A DNA stretch of 64,000 nt from JAJEBT01 sp965221485 (GTDB lineage: Bacteria > Pseudomonadota > Alphaproteobacteria > MPNO01 > UBA830). The translations under genes were made by a program, and so were the position numbers. Positions 25,471 to 33,933 of this stretch are shown piece by piece; positions within the stretch are counted from its first letter, which is position 1, and every line of letters starts with the position of its first letter. Where the stretch lies: NCBI GenBank assembly GCA_965221485.1, contig OZ244893.1:930001-994000 (forward strand). The letters are read 5' to 3'. Under the pieces are notes generated by a model. That model was not told the origin of the DNA, did no database searches, and saw only the letters and a program-made list of their open reading frames with translations.

Positions 25471-27240
25471 TCAGACAGCTTCGATCCGGTAGGGTCGTTG
25501 TCTTTCAGCGTGATCCCGGGCCGCAGCGAGACGGTCCGCCTTGCTCGAATGGATAAGAAGAATCGGCGTGTCCGTTGCCACCGCGTCTCCGGTCTGGACA
25601 AGAAGGTCAAGACCAGCCCGTTTGTCTACCGGAGCTCCGGCCGCGCGGGCAATTCCGGCCAGTGCGAAGCAGTCGACTGACTGGATACGACCGGGTTTCC
25701 CCGCGAGGATTTCCAAAACCTCTGTGCCCGGTTCCATCTCTTCCTCGCTGCGTCCCTGGGCTGCAATCATTCTTTGGAAGCTTTCAAAGGCTGCTCCGCT
25801 ATCCAGCAGTTGTCTTGCCGTTTCCCATGCTTCCGCGGTAGTCCCGGTTCCCTGGAAGCGGAGGATGGCGGCTGCTATGTCCAGAGCTTTCTTGCGAAGA
25901 TCCTGTGGCGCGTTGTCCCCGACACGCAGGACATCCAGTACATCCCTGGCTTCGAGCACCGGACCAATGCCGCGGCCAATCGGGACGCGGCCATCTGTCA
26001 GATGGACATCCAGTGTCAAACCCAGCGCTGATCCGACGGTATGAAACAGATCACGCAAAGCAATCGCTTCTTCGGCCGTCGGAACTTTCGCCGTACGGCC
26101 TACCGGAATATCAATGACGCAATGTGTTGTGCCGGCAGCGACTTTCTTGGAAAGAATAGAAGCGACTGACCATCGCAGGGAATTGATTCGAAGCGGGCGG
26201 GTCAAGGCGTTCATCACCTCGTCCACACGGGAATGATTTATACGTCCATTCCAGACGATGCATCCATTCGTCTCCCGCACCACCCTCTGGACATCATCGG
26301 TATCGAGATCGACGCGAGCCAGCACTTCCATTGCATCAGCAGTACCGGCCGGCGAAGTAATGGCGCGCGATGATGTCTTGGGAATTGTCAGCCCGAAAGC
26401 GGCGACAATGGGAACAGCGACCATTGTGACCCGGTTGCCCGGGATGCCCCCCATCGAATGCTTGTCGACAACCATGTCGGAATCCCAGTCAAGGGTTGCT
26501 GCATGTTCGGCGCGGACCCTTGCCAGATCAATGGCTTCGTCATCTCCGAGTGACCCTGCGGTTGCGACCAGGAAATCGACGATTTCATCGTCCCGGATCG
26601 CGCCGGTCACGATATCCCTGATAACCCTCCGGAACTCGCGACGATCCAGTTCGTCACCCCGGATTTTTCGAGCCACGAGCGCCCGCCCGTCGATTGTCAG
26701 ACTTTGCAAGATGTCGACGAAGTGCCCGACACCATCTTCCAGCTTGCCATCGTTGCGAATCGTAATGCGATGGGCGGTCACAGGAATCGCCGACGTTTTC
26801 CGGTTCAGACGTCTCGCAATCGCCTCATTCGAGTCTCTTTTTCTTTTGCGCAATCGCCTCTCAAGTGTGGCGCGGCGGGCTGTAACCTCGATGATCTGAA
26901 CGTATTCCCAGCGTTCGAGAGCCGCGCGGACGACGCTGCGTGAAGCATTCACAACCAGATGTCGACCGGCGGCAAGGTCCTGTTCGTAACTGGCGGGAAT
27001 GCCGTAGCCTGTGTCATGGGCATACCAGTCGAGCATGAAACCGGCCCGTTGCCGCCGTTCCTCAAACTCCTTTCTGTCAAGCGGAATATGATCTTCAGCC
27101 GAATCCTGAACGGTGCGCGTGATGCAACGGCGCGCGAAGACAAACGGAGAGCCCGGACCGAGACGCGCGCGAGCGGCGTTAATGAGGCTGTCCTTGCCGG
27201 CCCCGCTGGGACCCACAACGAGAATGATTGTGCCGGGCAT
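25471..27240 (-). CDS. Fusion: PhnN-type ribose 1,5-bisphosphate phosphokinase + AMP-phosphorylase-type NMP phosphorylase
   Basis: One continuous 589-residue frame holds two enzymes. Residues 1-180 are a guanylate-kinase-fold PhnN kinase: Walker A GPSGAGKD (10-17), ITRTVQDSAEDHIPL, the RLxRK region near 145 and the C-terminal IRNDGKLEDGVGHFVDIL. Residues 190-589 are a nucleoside phosphorylase II protein: KHSMGG (260-265), KTSSRAITSPAGTAD (288-302), ASILSKKVAAG, GRGIGPVLEARDVL, and a C-terminal domain. SRAITSPAGTAD marks the AMP phosphorylase (NMP) type, not DeoA thymidine phosphorylase (SGRGLGHTGGT). The usual small N-terminal domain of AMP phosphorylases is absent and PhnN takes its place. 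Predicted sum: NMP + Pi to base + ribose 1,5-bisphosphate, then + ATP to PRPP. It starts 9 bp after nadC. Confidence 0.9.
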   Translation of the reverse strand: MPGTIILVVGPSGAGKDSLINAARARLGPGSPFVFARRCITRTVQDSAEDHIPLDRKEFEERRQRAGFMLDWYAHDTGYGIPASYEQDLAAGRHLVVNASRSVVRAALERWEYVQIIEVTARRATLERRLRKRKRDSNEAIARRLNRKTSAIPVTAHRITIRNDGKLEDGVGHFVDILQSLTIDGRALVARKIRGDELDRREFRRVIRDIVTGAIRDDEIVDFLVATAGSLGDDEAIDLARVRAEHAATLDWDSDMVVDKHSMGGIPGNRVTMVAVPIVAAFGLTIPKTSSRAITSPAGTADAMEVLARVDLDTDDVQRVVRETNGCIVWNGRINHSRVDEVMNALTRPLRINSLRWSVASILSKKVAAGTTHCVIDIPVGRTAKVPTAEEAIALRDLFHTVGSALGLTLDVHLTDGRVPIGRGIGPVLEARDVLDVLRVGDNAPQDLRKKALDIAAAILRFQGTGTTAEAWETARQLLDSGAAFESFQRMIAAQGRSEEEMEPGTEVLEILAGKPGRIQSVDCFALAGIARAAGAPVDKRAGLDLLVQTGDAVATDTPILLIHSSKADRLAAARDHAERQRPYRIEAV

Positions 27241-27249
27241 GACCAGGAT

Positions 27250-28152
27250 CTAGCGGATGGAAATATCCAGCCCGATATCAGCTGCGGGCGCTGACTGGGT
27301 CATGTGGCCGACTGAAATCCAGTCGACACCGGCTTCGGCCTTTTCCCGAATGGTTTCGAGCCTGATTCCGCCTGACGCCTCTGTCATGGTGCGCCCGGCA
27401 ATGATTTCTATCCCTTTCTTCATCATCTCCGCGGACATGTTGTCGAACATGATGACGTCAGCACCAGCCGCGGCCGCTTCAGCGACCTGCTCCAGGGTGT
27501 CGCATTCGACCTCGATCTTGGTGAGAACGGGCGTTAGGCGGCGAGCCTGGGCAACAGCCCGGGTGATCGACCCATGCACGGCAATATGATTATCCTTGAT
27601 CAGGACACCGTCATGGAGACCGAGACGGTGGGGGCGGGCGCCCCCGACACAGGACGCGTATTTGGAGAGCATTCGAAGGCCGGGCACCGTCTTGCGCGTA
27701 TCGATAAGTTGCGTGCTGGTGTGGGCAATGGAGGAGGCATACTGATCGACCAGCGTTGCGATTCCACACATGAACTGAAGAATGTTAAGGGCGGTGCGTT
27801 CAACAGACAACAGCGCTCTGGCGGGGCCGCTGACCTTCATGAGTCCCGACCCGGCTTCAGCCTTGCTTCCGTCCGGGAGCAGGATATCCACCGTTGAGTC
27901 CGGTACCATATGGGAGAACACTTCAGCGGCAACGGGCATGCCGGCGAGAACAATCTCATGCCGGGTGTTCATCATGAATTCCGCCCGGGCCGCCTCGGGA
28001 ATAAGAACGTTGCTGGTCAAATCCTGGGTCTGGCCAACATCTTCACGGACCCAGGAGTCTATCCAGCTATGGAGCACATCCGGCGACGGCAACAGGAATC
28101 CGGGATCGATATCTGTTTGCTGTAGCGGCTCCTGTTCGGTAATGGCGGTCAT
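27250..28152 (-). CDS. nadC: Nicotinate-nucleotide pyrophosphorylase (quinolinate phosphoribosyltransferase)
   Basis: Joins quinolinate with PRPP to give nicotinate mononucleotide, CO2 and PPi. The 300-residue protein starting at the ATG at 28152 (AGGAGA site) shows the REDVGQTQDLTS N-terminal motif, DTRKTVPGLRMLSKYA, GARPHRLGLHDGVLIKDNHI with the substrate-binding histidine-arginine pair, IEVECDTLEQ and the phosphate-binding end GVDWISVGHMT. The GGARPHR stretch deviates a little from common NadC. An open extension to 28335 is not conserved. nadA and nadB are not in the window; quinolinate could also arise from ACMS made by the dioxygenase at 11785. Operon with the PRPP-making fusion. Confidence 0.88.
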   Translation of the reverse strand: MTAITEQEPLQQTDIDPGFLLPSPDVLHSWIDSWVREDVGQTQDLTSNVLIPEAARAEFMMNTRHEIVLAGMPVAAEVFSHMVPDSTVDILLPDGSKAEAGSGLMKVSGPARALLSVERTALNILQFMCGIATLVDQYASSIAHTSTQLIDTRKTVPGLRMLSKYASCVGGARPHRLGLHDGVLIKDNHIAVHGSITRAVAQARRLTPVLTKIEVECDTLEQVAEAAAAGADVIMFDNMSAEMMKKGIEIIAGRTMTEASGGIRLETIREKAEAGVDWISVGHMTQSAPAADIGLDISIR

Positions 28153-28291
28153 GGAACTGTGATCTCCTGATGGGGTTTGTTGCTGCTTGGCTTGCATGGT
28201 CGCTTGCCTTGTTTGACACAATTTTCCATCCTGAAGGCGATTGTCGCAACCGCTCCACTCAGCTGGGGCTGCAAATGTGGGGGTGGAGGCC

Positions 28292-29503
28292 ATGGACACG
28301 GGACTGGAAACGGCGCGCGAGCTGCGCAAGGTCATCGATATTCACACGGATACACGTGACATTCTCGCGCGCGCAGATCGTTATGCACGCGACCACAACT
28401 TCAAGGACTGGCTGATCATTGATGCGGATGCCCATCATTCGGAAATGCAGTCCTGGAAGGATGTCGTGACCTACATTGAGGATCCGGTCATCCGGGACAT
28501 GGGTGTCCAGTTCCAGAACCGTACAGGGACATCGGCGGGGCTGTCGAATCATGTCAGCGGATTGCGTTATCAGGACATGGCAGGACGCATTCCTCATCAG
28601 ACGGCGCTTGCGGAGAACGTGGATACCGACTCTGTCCATCGGGACGTGGTTCTCATGAGGCGCGTCATGGATGCGTTGGGAATTGACTGGCAGATTTTGT
28701 TTCCGGGCAATCTGTTGCAGCTGGGCCTGCATCCCCAGCCACGGGTCGAGGTTCAGCTGGCCTTTGCCTACAACCGCTTTCTGATGGAACGGATTATTCC
28801 TGCGGAATCCCGTCTCAAGACCCTGCTCTATCTGCCGTTTTGCGAACCGAGGGAATGCGAGCGGATGATCCTGGAATTCGGAGACCATCCGGATGTTGTC
28901 GGTTTCATGGTAACATCGGTCCGCTACAAGTCGGTCCATCATGACAGTTACATGCGGACCTATGCGATGCTGGAGGAAGTTGGCAAGCCGCTGTGTTTCC
29001 ACGCCGGCAACAATTGGCAGGATGACTATCTGAAGCAACTGGATCTTTTTATTTCCATGCATGCGATTTCATTCACGCTCTGCAACATGGTTCATATGAC
29101 CAACTGGGTCCTGCACGGTTTGTGCGAACGTTTCCCGAAGCTCAGGGTCATATGGACCGAAAGTGGTGTGGCATGGGTCCCGTTTCTGATGCAGCGGCTC
29201 GACAACGAATATCTGATGCGGTCTTCGGAGGCCCCCAACCTGAAGCGCTTGCCGAGCGAGTACATGCGGGAGATGTACTATACATCCCAGCCAATGGAGC
29301 GCACAGATATGGGTCTTCTGGAGGCCAGCTTCAGGGCGTTGAATGCGGAGACGCAAATGCTTTATGCCTCGGACTGGCCCCACTGGGACTTTGATGCACC
29401 CAGCACAATCTACGATTTGCCGTTTCTTGATGAAAACGCCAAACGCAACATACTCGGCAGAAATGCCGCGAGGCTGTTCAATCTGCCCGACCACACCCGA
29501 TAA
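28292..29503 (+). CDS. Amidohydrolase-2 family protein (D-x-D-x-H type)
   Basis: A 403-residue TIM-barrel metal hydrolase/decarboxylase. The N-terminal metal site reads IIDADAHHSE (the D-x-D-x-H variant), with LCFHAGNN in the middle, a helix-rich insertion around 100-160, WTESGVAWVPF and the catalytic aspartate in YASDWPHWDFDAPS. Starting at the ATG at 28292 with a GGAGG site. The subgroup contains many unassigned predicted hydrolases. It is divergent from nadC with 139 bp between starts and lies 44 bp before the small monooxygenase-like gene, forming a two-gene unit. Confidence 0.85.
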   Translation: MDTGLETARELRKVIDIHTDTRDILARADRYARDHNFKDWLIIDADAHHSEMQSWKDVVTYIEDPVIRDMGVQFQNRTGTSAGLSNHVSGLRYQDMAGRIPHQTALAENVDTDSVHRDVVLMRRVMDALGIDWQILFPGNLLQLGLHPQPRVEVQLAFAYNRFLMERIIPAESRLKTLLYLPFCEPRECERMILEFGDHPDVVGFMVTSVRYKSVHHDSYMRTYAMLEEVGKPLCFHAGNNWQDDYLKQLDLFISMHAISFTLCNMVHMTNWVLHGLCERFPKLRVIWTESGVAWVPFLMQRLDNEYLMRSSEAPNLKRLPSEYMREMYYTSQPMERTDMGLLEASFRALNAETQMLYASDWPHWDFDAPSTIYDLPFLDENAKRNILGRNAARLFNLPDHTR

Positions 29504-29547
29504 TATGGGATGGATCGGGTCTTAAACCGGAAAAAGGGAGACAAGAA

Positions 29548-29865
29548 ATGATTACTGTTCTGGTGACATACAAACTGCCGGATGGCACAGATCGCAATGC
29601 GGCCCGCAAGAGTTCGCAGCAGGCGGCGCCACGCTTTCAGGGAATACCCGGGCTGGCCAGCAAGCATTTCCTTTATCATGAAGCCGAGGGACTTGGAGGC
29701 GGATTTTACACATGGGAAAGCCGCGAACAGGCTGAGGCATTCCATTCCACTGCCTGGCTGGATTCAATGGAGGAACGCATGGGTTCCCGTCCGACCCTGA
29801 CCTTCTTCGAGACTGCGGTTCTTGTCGATAATGCCGACGGCAACATCCTTGTGGAAGCTGCGTAG
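29548..29865 (+). CDS. YdhR-like dimeric alpha-beta barrel protein
   Basis: A 105-residue ferredoxin-like (dimeric alpha/beta barrel) protein resembling YdhR-type putative monooxygenases. Features: MITVLVTYKLPDG, an amphipathic helix, then IPGLASKHFLYHEAEGLGGGFYTWESREQAEAF, typical of the group. A GGGAG site precedes the ATG. It is probably co-transcribed with the amidohydrolase 44 bp upstream and could handle a hydroxylated or reactive product of it; no cofactor site is evident. Confidence 0.75.
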   Translation: MITVLVTYKLPDGTDRNAARKSSQQAAPRFQGIPGLASKHFLYHEAEGLGGGFYTWESREQAEAFHSTAWLDSMEERMGSRPTLTFFETAVLVDNADGNILVEAA

Positions 29866-29882
29866 ACCGAGCCCCGGAAACG

Positions 29883-31289
29883 CTATCTCTGAACGCGTAC
29901 CTGCTCGATCAGTCTGGCAAGCGACGGATCGTCTTTTCCCATGGGTTTCACCCTGGTGAACTTTTCCCGTTCGTCGCCTCGCCAGGTTGCGGGCTTGGTT
30001 GCGTCAATCGCGAGCTTTCCGCCGACACGCATGACGGTGTAGTCCTTGCGAACCTCCGGAATGGAAATGTCCAGCGGGTGCAGGCGTGTCCCCGGTACAA
30101 TGTGTGACATGGTTTCCGGATTGCAGCGCGCTGCGATCGCCCAGAGCACGTCCTGTGCATTATAGATGTCGACATCCTCGTCGACGGCAATGGCTATCTT
30201 GACATGAAGATTGGGACCGGACAGAGCTGACATCAGTGTGTCGCGCACCTGACCGTCCCAACGGGCACGCATCTGGATGATCATCATGAACTGGGAGGCC
30301 CAGGGAGGTACGAATACGTCCAGAATTTCGGTGTTCCCATGCGTGTCCCGGAGGCGGTTGAAATAGGTCGCTTCCATTGGCAACGTGATCAAGGGCTGAT
30401 GATCTGTGAACCATGTCGCCTGAATATGGCGGAAAATCGGCTCCTTGCGATGGGTTATTCCCGTGATCTGATAGACGGGCGCTGGCCCTTCAGCACCGGC
30501 TCCGAAGGTTGTGAATTCGCCAAACGGGCCTTCGGGGGCACGATCACGCGGGTGGACTAGGCCCTCGATCACGACTTCGGCATGCGCCGGCACCTCGAGA
30601 TCGATCGTCTCGCACCTGACCATCTCGATATCCTCGCCAAGGATTCCGGCGCCATATTCGAGCTCATCAAAGTCTTCATGCGAGCCTGACCAGTTGGACA
30701 TGATTTCGTAGACCGGATGAAGTCCGATGGCGAAAGCCATCGGCATGGGTTCATCCTTTTCCACATATTTCAGATAGTGCGCGTAATTGTGACGGGCCGC
30801 CATCCAGAACGTCGCCTTCCTGGGATCTTCGGTCAGCATCATCCGGATGATTGCCTCATTTCGTATCCCGGTTTCGGGGTCCTTGGTGATCGTAATTCCG
30901 GAGCCCAGATAACGTCCGCCATCACCATGGCTGTGCTGGGGAATGGGAAGGGCGTGAAGATCGACGGCATCGCCCAGCATCTTGATTTCCTTGACAGGTC
31001 CGGTATCCACCATTACAGACTTGCCGCGCCGGGTGGTCATGCGTTCGGCAAGGAAGGGACAAACCTCATTCGCGTGGTCTACGCCGAAAGCCGCTGCCTG
31101 CCCTGCACGATCCATGATCAACATGTCCGTCAACCGCCAGCCTGGGAAGCCCTCCAAATTGTGAAACATCAGGGGTCCCTTGCTCTCGGAACACAGATAT
31201 CCGACCTGGGTGATCGGATCGACTGCGTCCCGGATATGCAACATGCGGTTATCAATGGTCGACAGAAAACTGCGTAGAGTATGCGGCAT
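29883..31289 (-). CDS. UbiD-family prenylated-FMN (de)carboxylase
   Basis: Decarboxylase using prenylated FMN for alpha,beta-unsaturated or aromatic acids. The chosen start at 31289 (GAAGAGG site) gives 468 residues. Landmarks: LRSFLSTIDN, the prFMN-binding stretch with IRNEAIIRMMLTEDP and HNYAHYLK, the catalytic E-R-E region corresponding to VHPRDRAPEGPFGEFT, and IVPGTRLHPLD. The open frame reaches 31529 but that part overlaps the divergent gcdH leader. No UbiX-type prenyltransferase is in the window. It is divergent from glutaryl-CoA dehydrogenase by 101 bp. Substrate unknown; decarboxylation of a pyridine-derived acid in the nicotinate pathway is a hypothesis. Confidence 0.9.
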   Translation of the reverse strand: MPHTLRSFLSTIDNRMLHIRDAVDPITQVGYLCSESKGPLMFHNLEGFPGWRLTDMLIMDRAGQAAAFGVDHANEVCPFLAERMTTRRGKSVMVDTGPVKEIKMLGDAVDLHALPIPQHSHGDGGRYLGSGITITKDPETGIRNEAIIRMMLTEDPRKATFWMAARHNYAHYLKYVEKDEPMPMAFAIGLHPVYEIMSNWSGSHEDFDELEYGAGILGEDIEMVRCETIDLEVPAHAEVVIEGLVHPRDRAPEGPFGEFTTFGAGAEGPAPVYQITGITHRKEPIFRHIQATWFTDHQPLITLPMEATYFNRLRDTHGNTEILDVFVPPWASQFMMIIQMRARWDGQVRDTLMSALSGPNLHVKIAIAVDEDVDIYNAQDVLWAIAARCNPETMSHIVPGTRLHPLDISIPEVRKDYTVMRVGGKLAIDATKPATWRGDEREKFTRVKPMGKDDPSLARLIEQVRVQR

Positions 31290-31390
31290 GTGGATACCTC
31301 TTCGAAATTCGAGGGTGGACCAATCCAGACTATAGCTGAAACATCGCACCGCCCGAAAGCGTCCGGAACGCCGGAAGAAAGGATTCCCTG

Positions 31391-32605
31391 ATGGCAACCA
31401 CGATCTCGCAAACAGATACCCACACCCCTTTCGCATGGCCCCGGTTCGGATGGGAGGATCCGATGCAGCTGGAGGAGCAGCTGACCGATGAAGAGCGGAT
31501 GATTCGCGATACCGCGCATCAATACGCAAGGAACCAGCTCCTGCCCCGCATTATCGACGCCTATAACAAGGAGCATGAAGATGTCGAGATCATTCCGGAA
31601 ATGGGAGCGCTGGGACTTCTGGGATCAACAATCCATGGCTATGGATGCGCTGGTACAAGCTATGTTGCCTATGGACTGATTGCGCGAGAACTGGAAGCGG
31701 TGGACTCTTCCTATCGCTCGAGCCTGTCTGTTCAATCGAGTCTTGTCATGTGGCCCATCTATAATTTCGGGAGCGAAGACCAGCGTCAGAAGTACCTGCC
31801 GGGATTGGCAAGCGGCGAACTGGTTGGTGCGTTCGGTCTGACAGAGCCGGATCATGGATCGGATGCCGGCGGAATGAAATCCAGAGCGACGAAGGTCGAG
31901 GGTGGATACGTCCTCAAGGGCTCCAAGATGTGGATTTCCAATGCGCCCCTGGCCGATGTTTTGGTGGTTTGGGCCAAGGATGATGAGGATGTCATCCGTG
32001 GTTTCATTCTCGAGCGCGGCATGGAGGGGCTGTCCACGCCTCGCGTAAAGGACAAATTGAGTCTCCGTGCCTCTGTGACCGGTGAAATCGTAATGGATGA
32101 CGTTTTTGTCCCGGCCGAAAACCGTCTCCCGCATGCACGCGGGCTGGGAGGGCCGTTTGGTTGCCTGAACAATGCCCGCTACGGCATTGCCTGGGGAACG
32201 CTCGGCGCCGCCGAGTTCTGTTGGCGGGCTGCGCGCGACTATGCCCTTGAGCGGACGCAATTTGGCAAGCCGCTGGCGTCCTTCCAGCTGGTACAGAAAA
32301 AGCTTGCCGATATGCAGAGCGAGATTTTCATTGGTTATCAGAGCTGCCTGCGCATGGGGAGAATGATGGATGAAGGCCGCTGCCCGCCAGAGCTGATTTC
32401 GATGCTCAAGCGCAACTCGACAGGCAAGGCCCGTGACATATGCCGCGACGCCCGGGACATTCATGGTGGCAACGGAATCGCGGACGAATACCATGTGATG
32501 CGTCACGTCATGAATATGGAAACGACCTATACCTATGAAGGGACGCACGATATCCACGCGCTGATCCTGGGGCGGGCACAAACCGGAATTCAGGCGTTTT
32601 TCTAG
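31391..32605 (+). CDS. gcdH: Glutaryl-CoA dehydrogenase
   Basis: FAD enzyme converting glutaryl-CoA to crotonyl-CoA and CO2. The 404-residue sequence has the GCDH-type start FAWPRFGWEDPMQLEEQLTD, GLLGSTIHGYGCAG, SVQSSLVMWPI, GLTEPDHGSDAGGM and the catalytic glutamate in YEGTHDIHALILGRA (about E383). These segments separate GCDH from other acyl-CoA dehydrogenases. AAAGGA precedes the ATG. The CoA-transferase gene follows after 16 bp; together they form the glutarate entry route to crotonyl-CoA. Confidence 0.94.
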   Translation: MATTISQTDTHTPFAWPRFGWEDPMQLEEQLTDEERMIRDTAHQYARNQLLPRIIDAYNKEHEDVEIIPEMGALGLLGSTIHGYGCAGTSYVAYGLIARELEAVDSSYRSSLSVQSSLVMWPIYNFGSEDQRQKYLPGLASGELVGAFGLTEPDHGSDAGGMKSRATKVEGGYVLKGSKMWISNAPLADVLVVWAKDDEDVIRGFILERGMEGLSTPRVKDKLSLRASVTGEIVMDDVFVPAENRLPHARGLGGPFGCLNNARYGIAWGTLGAAEFCWRAARDYALERTQFGKPLASFQLVQKKLADMQSEIFIGYQSCLRMGRMMDEGRCPPELISMLKRNSTGKARDICRDARDIHGGNGIADEYHVMRHVMNMETTYTYEGTHDIHALILGRAQTGIQAFF

Positions 32606-32621
32606 ATCAGGCCGCAATGTC

Positions 32622-33860
32622 ATGATCGACGGGTACCTTCCGCGTCCGCTTGATCACATTCGGGTTTTGGACATGAGCCGGATCCTGGCCGGGCCCTGGG
32701 CCGGTCAGCTGTTTGCGGATCTTGGTGCGGACGTGATCAAGGTGGAACGACCGGGGCAGGGCGACGACACGCGCGGCTGGGGGCCTCCTTACCTGAAGGA
32801 CGAGGACGGGGAAGAGACATCAGAGTCGGCCTATTTCCTGGCTGCGAATCGCGGCAAGAAGTCCATTACCGTCGACCTTGCCAGCCAGGAGGGGCAGGAC
32901 ATCGTACGACGACTCGCGGCCAGATCCGACATTCTCCTGGAGAATTACAAGGTTGGCGGGCTGGCCGCTTATGGCCTGGGCTACCAGAACCTCCGGATCG
33001 TCAATCCGCAGCTGATCTATTGTTCGATTACCGGTTTCGGGCAGACCGGTCCCTATAGCGGACGGGCGGGTTACGACTTCCTGATTCAGGCAATGGGCGG
33101 GCTGATGAGCGTGACCGGTGAGGCTGACGGCAGACCCGGCGGTGGACCCCAGAAAATCGGTGTGGCTCTCAGTGACGTATTGACCGGCCTGTATGCGGTC
33201 ATTGCTTCTCTTGCGGCGCTTGCGTGGAGAGAAAAGACAGGGAAGGGGCAACATGTGGATCTCGCCCTGCTGGATGTGACAGTGGCAGCATTGTGCAATC
33301 AGGCCATGAATTATCTGGTGGAAAGAGAGGCGCCAGTCCGCATGGGCAATGCCCATCCCAATGTGGTTCCCTATCAGGCCTTCAAGGCTGCCGACCATCA
33401 TCTGATTCTTGCCATCGGAAATGACGGCCAATTTCAGAGATTTTGCCGTGTGGCTGGCCGGCCTGACCTGGGAGAGGATCCGAGATTCGCGACCAATCGC
33501 GGCCGCGTCACGAACCGGGACACCCTCATACCGCTCCTTGAAACCCTTGTGGCCGGAAAATCCCGCCAGTTCTGGCTGAGCAAACTGGAACAGGTCGGTG
33601 TGCCCTGCGGTCCCATCAATGATCTGGAACAAGTGTTTTCCGACGACCACATCAAGGCGAGAGAGGTCGAGCGGTCCCTCTCGCACCCTCTCGCGCCTTC
33701 GGCACCGACTGTGGCAAACCCGATCCGTTTCTCCGAATCGGAGATTGCCTATCAGCGACCTCCGCCGATGCTGGGTCAGCACACCGAAGAGGTTCTGGCT
33801 GATATGCTGGGGATGGACAAACGGGAGCTTGAACGCCTGAAAAAGGCAGGAGTTATCTGA
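32622..33860 (+). CDS. CaiB/BaiF (family III) CoA-transferase, likely succinyl-CoA:glutarate CoA-transferase
   Basis: A 412-residue family III CoA-transferase. N-terminal LDHIRVLDMSRILAGPWAGQ, GADVIKVERPGQGD, FLAANRGKKSITVDL, and the catalytic aspartate in VALSDVLTGLYA (D185), followed by HVDLALLDV and the C-terminal GVPCGPINDLEQVFSD are family hallmarks. Because it sits 16 bp behind gcdH, glutarate is the expected acceptor and succinyl-CoA the expected donor, as with the human SUGCT and the Azorhizobium nicotinate pathway. Other dicarboxylates (itaconate, mesaconate) are possible. Confidence 0.87.
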   Translation: MIDGYLPRPLDHIRVLDMSRILAGPWAGQLFADLGADVIKVERPGQGDDTRGWGPPYLKDEDGEETSESAYFLAANRGKKSITVDLASQEGQDIVRRLAARSDILLENYKVGGLAAYGLGYQNLRIVNPQLIYCSITGFGQTGPYSGRAGYDFLIQAMGGLMSVTGEADGRPGGGPQKIGVALSDVLTGLYAVIASLAALAWREKTGKGQHVDLALLDVTVAALCNQAMNYLVEREAPVRMGNAHPNVVPYQAFKAADHHLILAIGNDGQFQRFCRVAGRPDLGEDPRFATNRGRVTNRDTLIPLLETLVAGKSRQFWLSKLEQVGVPCGPINDLEQVFSDDHIKAREVERSLSHPLAPSAPTVANPIRFSESEIAYQRPPPMLGQHTEEVLADMLGMDKRELERLKKAGVI

Positions 33861-33933
33861 GAACGCCGTTTATCTGGGAACCTATGGGAGATCAGGCCCC
33901 GTCATGATCCTGGCTGCGATCTGCTCCGGCGTA

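Noticed and set aside
25471..27240. Annotation as thymidine phosphorylase (deoA)
   Set aside because: The phosphate loop is SRAITSPAGTAD, the AMP phosphorylase type, not the SGRGLGHTGGT of thymidine phosphorylase, and the first third is a PhnN kinase.
28153..28335. 61-residue N-terminal extension of NadC
   Set aside because: The extension is unlike the family, overlaps the divergent gene's leader and start, and a good ribosome site precedes the internal ATG at 28152.
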